Shown here: piece after piece, positions 6,016 to 9,678 of the stretch
How positions within the stretch are numbered: position 1 is the stretch's first letter
How the letters are laid out: the number at the start of each line of letters is the position of its first letter
NCBI GenBank assembly: GCA_030606385.1
Contig: JAUWGN010000024.1
Span: 1 to 9,678 of the forward strand
DNA: 9,678 nucleotides
Reading direction: 5' to 3'
Origin: Dehalococcoidia bacterium
GTDB taxonomy: Bacteria; Chloroflexota; Dehalococcoidia; GIF9; AB-539-J10
Program-made: the position numbers and the translations under genes
Notes under the pieces: model-generated
The model's database searches: none
Told to the model about the DNA's origin: nothing
The model's input: only the letters and a program-made list of their open reading frames with translations

Positions 6016-8292
6016 ATGGATGTTGCTGCTTTCCTGCATCACCTTAAGACACTTCCTGTCTACAGGCAGCAACTGGTTCACATCGAGCATATTCCTTCGC
6101 AACGTGTTGTCTGCGATGAGCTAGATGCACTGGACATCAAGCCTGCTCTTAAAGCCCGGCTTGAGTCACTGGGTATATCTTCCCTTTACAGCCACCAAAT
6201 AAAGGCGCTAAACCTCACTCTTGCCGGAGAAAATATAATAATAGCTACGCCCAGTGCCAGCGGGAAAACTTTGTGTTATCACCTAGCCACACTGGAGGCA
6301 ATCTTAACCAACAAAAATAGCTGCGCTCTTTATCTTTTCCCCACCAAAGCTCTAGCCCAAGACCAATTATCCAGCTTGAAGGAAATAGCTTGTCCCAAGT
6401 TTCTTTCCAACGGAGCCATAGCTACATTTGATGGTGATACACCTCAGGCACAGAGAATGCGCATAAAAAAGCAAGCCAAAATAGTGCTCACCAACCCTGA
6501 CATGCTTCACCTTGCCATTTTGCCAAATCACCAATTGTGGTCGAGGCTATTTCGCAACCTAAGCTACGTAGTGGTCGACGAAGCACACGTTTACCGAGGT
6601 GTGTTCGGGTCCCATACCGCTAATGTGCTGCGAAGATTGCGGCGTGTTTGCGCCCTTTACAATTCCAGTCCTCGCTTCATTTGTTGTTCCGCAACAATTG
6701 CCAATCCTAAAGAACATGCTCAAAATCTAGTTGGATTACCATTTCAGGTAATTTCTCAAGATGGCTCACCTCATGGAAAGAAATATTTTGCCTTTTGGAA
6801 TCCACCGATTATCGATGAGACTAAAAGCACCAGACGTAGTCCCAACAGCGAGGCAGCTTTTCTTTTCAGTCAGCTCATTGCTAGCAATATCCGTAGCCTT
6901 GTCTTCACGCGCACTCGCAAGCTAACCGAGCTTGTCTACATTTACACCAGGCAGCAGCTACCATCTTCCCTTGGCTCGAAAATCAGTCCATACCGAGCAG
7001 GTTATCTTCCAGAGACAAGACGTCAAATTGAACGCCAGTTCTTCAACGGTGAGCTTCTCGGTTTAGTAGCCACAACAGCTCTGGAATTGGGCATAGACAT
7101 CGGTGATTTGGAGGCAACAGTGCTTACTGGCTACCCCGGAAGTATTGCCAGCACCTGGCAGCAAGCAGGACGCAGCGGACGAACTACAGGTAGATCTCTA
7201 AGCTTCCTCATTGGCCAGGATAATCCTCTTGACCAGTATCTCATGCAGCATCCAGATTTCTTCTTCAGCAAGAACTTCGATAATGCCTTGGTCAATCCCG
7301 AAAATCCATACATCCTCGAACCTCATCTTCTATGCGCTGCCTGGGAAAAGCCTCTCAATAGTAGCGATAAAGACTTCTTCGGCAGTAACACTGAAATAGA
7401 AATGGACAGGCTAGTGCGAGAAGGCAAAATGAGGCAAGTCAGGAATAAGTGGTATCTTTCTTCCACTGTCGCTTACCCCGCTCAAGACATAAATATACGA
7501 GCAACATCGAAGAATAACTATACTGTGGTTGATATTTCACAAGGATGTATGTTAGAGACCGTAGAGGAAAGCGCTGCTTTTTCTCAAATACACCCTGGCG
7601 CCATTTACCTCCACCAAGGAGAATCCTATTTAATCGTCGAACTCGATTTAAGCACCCGCACTGCTATGGCAACCCCAACGCAAGTTGATTACTACACTCA
7701 AGCCAAGGAAATCACCGATCTGAGTGTTACAAAGATAACCAGAGAAAAAGAGCATAAAGGCATAAAAATCCACCTGGGAAATGTGGATGTTACCACTACA
7801 GTAATTGGCTTTAAGAAAAAGAGGCAATTCACCGAAGAAGTTATCGGCGAGGAGCCGCTTAACTTCCCACCACAGCGCTTCTTCACCCAGGCTTTATGGT
7901 TTGATTTGCCGCAAAAGGCGATCGATAGGATAACTGACGCCGGACTTGATTTCCATGGTGGCTTACATGCTTGTGAACACGCTTCCATAGCTATACTTCC
8001 TTTATTCGCCCTCTGTGACCGAAATGATATCGGCGGCGTTTCTACTCCCTTTCATCCTGATACCGGAAAGGCACAAATTTTTATCTATGATGCCTATCCC
8101 GGAGGTATCGGTATTGCTGAGAAGGGATTTGCGATGACAACCGAACTGTGGCAAGCTACCTTGAAGGTAATTGAGAAATGCCCCTGCTCAGATGGGTGCC
8201 CATCTTGCATTCAATCGCCAAAGTGTGGCAACAACAACCAGCCACTGGATAAGAAGGCAGCGATAATAATACTTCGGGAACTGACTGCTTAG
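6016..8292 (+). CDS. mrfA: MrfA/YprA-type DEAH-box helicase with DUF1998 zinc-binding C-terminus
   Basis: This 758-residue superfamily 2 helicase shows, in order: Walker A TPSASGKT (78-85), PTKALAQDQ (about 109-117), the Walker B DEAH (188-191), motif III SAT (225-227), VFTRTRKL (296-303), TTALELGIDIG (353-363) and motif VI QQAGRSGR (382-389). The C-terminal third carries the DUF1998 features GLHACEHASIAILP and a cysteine cluster (C722, C724, C728, C731, C737 within CPC-SDGCPSC-IQSPKC) that should bind zinc. B. subtilis MrfA, of similar length, has this layout and takes part in mitomycin C damage repair; the family is related to the helicase core of Hrq1/RecQ4. The ATG at 6016 is preferred; a TTG one codon earlier is possible and the ribosome site is weak, suggesting coupling to the DUF503 gene. 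A 3'-5' DNA repair translocase is the likely role; orthology to MrfA is inferred from layout. Confidence 0.9.
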   Translation: MDVAAFLHHLKTLPVYRQQLVHIEHIPSQRVVCDELDALDIKPALKARLESLGISSLYSHQIKALNLTLAGENIIIATPSASGKTLCYHLATLEAILTNKNSCALYLFPTKALAQDQLSSLKEIACPKFLSNGAIATFDGDTPQAQRMRIKKQAKIVLTNPDMLHLAILPNHQLWSRLFRNLSYVVVDEAHVYRGVFGSHTANVLRRLRRVCALYNSSPRFICCSATIANPKEHAQNLVGLPFQVISQDGSPHGKKYFAFWNPPIIDETKSTRRSPNSEAAFLFSQLIASNIRSLVFTRTRKLTELVYIYTRQQLPSSLGSKISPYRAGYLPETRRQIERQFFNGELLGLVATTALELGIDIGDLEATVLTGYPGSIASTWQQAGRSGRTTGRSLSFLIGQDNPLDQYLMQHPDFFFSKNFDNALVNPENPYILEPHLLCAAWEKPLNSSDKDFFGSNTEIEMDRLVREGKMRQVRNKWYLSSTVAYPAQDINIRATSKNNYTVVDISQGCMLETVEESAAFSQIHPGAIYLHQGESYLIVELDLSTRTAMATPTQVDYYTQAKEITDLSVTKITREKEHKGIKIHLGNVDVTTTVIGFKKKRQFTEEVIGEEPLNFPPQRFFTQALWFDLPQKAIDRITDAGLDFHGGLHACEHASIAILPLFALCDRNDIGGVSTPFHPDTGKAQIFIYDAYPGGIGIAEKGFAMTTELWQATLKVIEKCPCSDGCPSCIQSPKCGNNNQPLDKKAAIIILRELTA

Positions 8293-8305
8293 CGCAGCCG
8301 TAATC

Positions 8306-8318
8306 GCAACACTGTTGC
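8306..8318. promoter_or_regulatory. Possible operator: perfect inverted repeat over the fur-like gene's -35
   Basis: GCAAC-ACT-GTTGC is a perfect 5-3-5 inverted repeat whose right arm overlaps the -35 TTGCAT. A regulator bound here would block the promoter, so it is a candidate autoregulatory site for the adjacent Fur-family protein. It does not match the classical Fur or Zur box, so this is tentative. Confidence 0.3.
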
Positions 8319-8343
8319 ATTTAAGCTTGCACCTTTATACAAT
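8315..8343 (+). promoter_or_regulatory. Promoter of the Fur-family gene, probably giving a leaderless mRNA
   Basis: TTGCAT (8315-8320) and TACAAT (8338-8343) are separated by 17 bases. A start seven or eight bases after the -10 falls at 8350-8351, on the ATG itself, and no Shine-Dalgarno is visible upstream of that ATG. Confidence 0.5.
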
Positions 8344-8350
8344 ATGACCT

Positions 8351-8815
8351 ATGGTTCAAGACTCAATCCGTGTCCTACAGGCTCAGGGCTATAAAGTTAC
8401 CAAGCCTCGAAGGCAGGTGCTTGAGATTCTCGAGGAAGCGGAAGAATCACTCTCACCTTATGACATACAAAGGCTTTTGCGCCAACAAGGCAAGCATCTA
8501 AACCATGTTACCATCTACCGCATACTCGACCTATTCTGCAGTCTCAATTTAGTTCACAGAATTTTGTTGAGCGGTGGATTTGTAAAGTGCACCTTGAGCA
8601 ACAAAGAAGGTTGCCACCGCTTCATGGTCTGCTATCATTGCGGAGCTACCCAAGAATTTGTTGACCAACAGTTGTGTCTTCAGGAAAGCAAGTCCACCCA
8701 GAACCTTGGCTTTCACACTCAATACCATTTCTCTGAATCTTCGGGGCTTTGTTCCGCTTGCTACAAGAAACAACTCCAAAAGCAAGAAGAGGCTCAGCCT
8801 CAATCCAATAGATAA
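8351..8815 (+). CDS. Fur-family metal-responsive transcriptional regulator
   Basis: This 154-residue protein has the winged-helix N-terminus of the Fur superfamily: YKVTKPRRQVLEIL (14-27), SPYDIQRLL (35-43) and recognition-helix-like HVTIYRILDLF (52-62). The dimerisation and metal domain has GCHRFMVCYHCG (87-98), with H89 and the CxxC pair C94/C97, and GLCSACYKK (132-140), with C134/C137. Together the two CxxC pairs make the usual structural zinc site; H122 and H126 may add a sensory site. The family represses or activates genes in response to Fe, Zn, Mn or peroxide; the two CxxC pairs and this layout resemble Zur-like members, but the metal cannot be assigned from sequence. The ATG at 8351 is the family-consistent start; an ATG at 8344 is out of frame. 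Three bases after its stop begins a His-rich membrane protein, a likely co-transcribed partner. Confidence 0.9.
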   Translation: MVQDSIRVLQAQGYKVTKPRRQVLEILEEAEESLSPYDIQRLLRQQGKHLNHVTIYRILDLFCSLNLVHRILLSGGFVKCTLSNKEGCHRFMVCYHCGATQEFVDQQLCLQESKSTQNLGFHTQYHFSESSGLCSACYKKQLQKQEEAQPQSNR

Positions 8816-8818
8816 GAG

Positions 8819-9469
8819 ATGCTTAAGAGAATAACACAGGAACTCAGAAGACACTCTCCTTTCACTGCCCTTGGAGCTCTTACCGGAATTATCATCATGG
8901 TGATAATAGTTTTTGGTAATATTCCCACCCAGATTTCCCAGACTGCTTTCTACACTTTACACCCGATCCATGTTGTACTAAGCGCACTGGTAACCACTGC
9001 GATGTATATGAAATACAGGAAGGCTAAAATTTGGGCAGTGATTTTAATCGGCTGGACAGGCTCAATCGGAATAGCCACCATGAGCGACGCTCTAATCCCC
9101 TATCTGGGAGGAACTTTGCTTCATATCGAAATGGACTTCCATGTGCCTTTTATTGAAACCTCAAAAATCCCCGTTATTGGAATCGAAAAGTGGATAGTGG
9201 TAAACGGTGCAGCACTTTTTGGCATCGCAATCGGTTATTGGAAGCAAACAACCAAAATACCACATTCTGGACATGTATTGTTGAGTACCTGGGCATCGCT
9301 ATTCTACTTCACCTCATTTGGAACAGCGAATTGGCTTCCCTTGCTCCCTTTCGTTTTCTTATTCCTATTCCTCGCCGTTTGGATTCCTTGCTGCCTCAGC
9401 GATATAGTCTATCCACTACTATTCATCAAAGAGCAGCCACAGTTGCCCTTTCTCAATAGAAAACAATAG
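8819..9469 (+). CDS. Polytopic membrane protein with conserved-looking His/Asp/Cys residues, linked to the Fur-like regulator
   Basis: I do not recognise a named family for this 216-residue protein. It has about five or six hydrophobic segments: roughly residues 16-33, 45-62, 70-90, 124-140, 154-168 and 171-190, with a basic N-terminus (KRITQELRR). Polar residues that could bind metal occur in or beside the membrane segments: H48 and H51 (LHPIHVV), D90 (MSDALIP), H102, D106 and H108 (LHIEMDFHVPF), H149 and H152, and C191/C192 with D195 (PCCLSDIVYP). The start at 8819 lies three bases after the Fur-like gene's stop, so they should be co-transcribed, with only a weak ribosome site. Context suggests metal transport or handling controlled by the regulator. 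That function is inference; another role for a small inner-membrane protein is possible. Confidence 0.75.
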   Translation: MLKRITQELRRHSPFTALGALTGIIIMVIIVFGNIPTQISQTAFYTLHPIHVVLSALVTTAMYMKYRKAKIWAVILIGWTGSIGIATMSDALIPYLGGTLLHIEMDFHVPFIETSKIPVIGIEKWIVVNGAALFGIAIGYWKQTTKIPHSGHVLLSTWASLFYFTSFGTANWLPLLPFVFLFLFLAVWIPCCLSDIVYPLLFIKEQPQLPFLNRKQ

Positions 9470-9482
9470 TCAGCAATACGGT

Positions 9483-9488
9483 TATAAT
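9483..9488 (+). promoter_or_regulatory. Candidate -10 element for ftsY
   Basis: A perfect TATAAT lies 41 bases before the TTG start of ftsY, in an AT-rich 60-base gap. The -35 region (AAAACA at 9460-9465, 17-base spacing) matches weakly, and it overlaps the end of the membrane protein gene. Confidence 0.4.
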
Positions 9489-9518
9489 GATGATATTATA
9501 TTTAATTTAGCAATTTGC

Positions 9519-9523
9519 GGGAG
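9519..9523 (+). promoter_or_regulatory. Shine-Dalgarno site that fixes the ftsY TTG start
   Basis: GGGAG lies six bases before TTG at 9530. It supports that unusual start over the in-frame TTG at 9515, which is upstream of this site. Confidence 0.6.
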
Positions 9524-9529
9524 ATTACA

Positions 9530-9678
9530 TTGCTTGAGCAAGGGGTAAGGCAAAGTAAGGAAGCTTGGTTTGGCAAAATAGCTCATATTTTTGACCGGGG
9601 TTCAGTGGGCCAAGAAATTTGGAATGAGCTTGAGGAATTGCTTGTTTTGGCTGATGTTGGTGTGGAAACCACAAAGAA
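9530..9678 (+). CDS. ftsY: Signal recognition particle receptor FtsY, N-terminus (partial)
   Basis: Only the first 49 codons are visible; the gene runs off the right edge. The segment SKEAWFGKIAHIF (9-21) followed by EIWNELEELLVLADVGVETT (29-48) matches the start of the FtsY N domain, the four-helix bundle preceding the GTPase domain. FtsY docks the SRP-ribosome complex at the membrane during co-translational protein export. A TTG start at 9530 is supported by GGGAG six bases upstream; the first in-frame stop upstream is at 9503, so a long acidic A domain is absent, as in many non-proteobacterial FtsY proteins. It appears to have its own promoter rather than belonging to the regulator-membrane protein unit. 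Confidence 0.85.
   Translation, partial: MLEQGVRQSKEAWFGKIAHIFDRGSVGQEIWNELEELLVLADVGVETTK

Noticed and set aside
7698..7988. 96-codon minus-strand open frame inside the helicase gene
   Set aside because: It is a shadow of the helicase frame with no protein-like motif.

Overview
This 9,678-base window looks bacterial. My best guess is a Dehalococcoidia-like member of the Chloroflexota. The mannosyl-3-phosphoglycerate synthase and phosphatase resemble the two halves of the fused MgsD protein known from Dehalococcoides, and the housekeeping genes (FtsY, DUF503/YlxP, Fur) are bacterial. The taxonomy is an inference from remembered protein similarity, not from a search. The DNA is dense: no gap exceeds about 300 bases, and I saw no rRNA, tRNA, CRISPR array, insertion sequence or convincing intrinsic terminator.

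Left half (1-5068): a mannosylglycerate (MG) compatible-solute locus in mixed orientation. On the minus strand, a mannose-1-phosphate guanylyltransferase-like gene (989-2056), mpgP (155-979) and the start of a GH38 alpha-mannosidase (1-153, cut by the window edge) are packed tightly and probably form one operon. Divergent from it is an asparagine-synthetase-like gene (2202-3869, plus). Convergent with that, 5 bases away, is mpgS (3875-5068, minus). Together these genes could make GDP-mannose, condense it with 3-phosphoglycerate, remove the phosphate to give MG, and possibly hydrolyse or amidate MG. The asparagine-synthetase-like protein lacks the Cys2 nucleophile of class II glutamine amidotransferases but keeps the ATP-pyrophosphatase motif. 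Its position in an MG locus suggests an MG-amidating enzyme making mannosylglyceramide. This is the most interesting hypothesis in the window and is not shown by the sequence.

Middle (5069-5714): a short intergenic stretch with opposing promoter-like elements. It is followed by a decayed helix-hairpin-helix DNA-glycosylase-like gene carrying one nonsense codon and one frameshift.

Right half (5715-9678): a plus-strand run of a DUF503 (YlxP) protein, a MrfA/YprA-type DEAH helicase with a C-terminal cysteine cluster, a Fur-family regulator with what looks like its own (possibly leaderless) promoter, a His-rich polytopic membrane protein probably co-transcribed with the regulator, and the start of ftsY, cut by the window edge. 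The regulator and membrane protein suggest a metal-homeostasis pair; the helicase suggests DNA repair.
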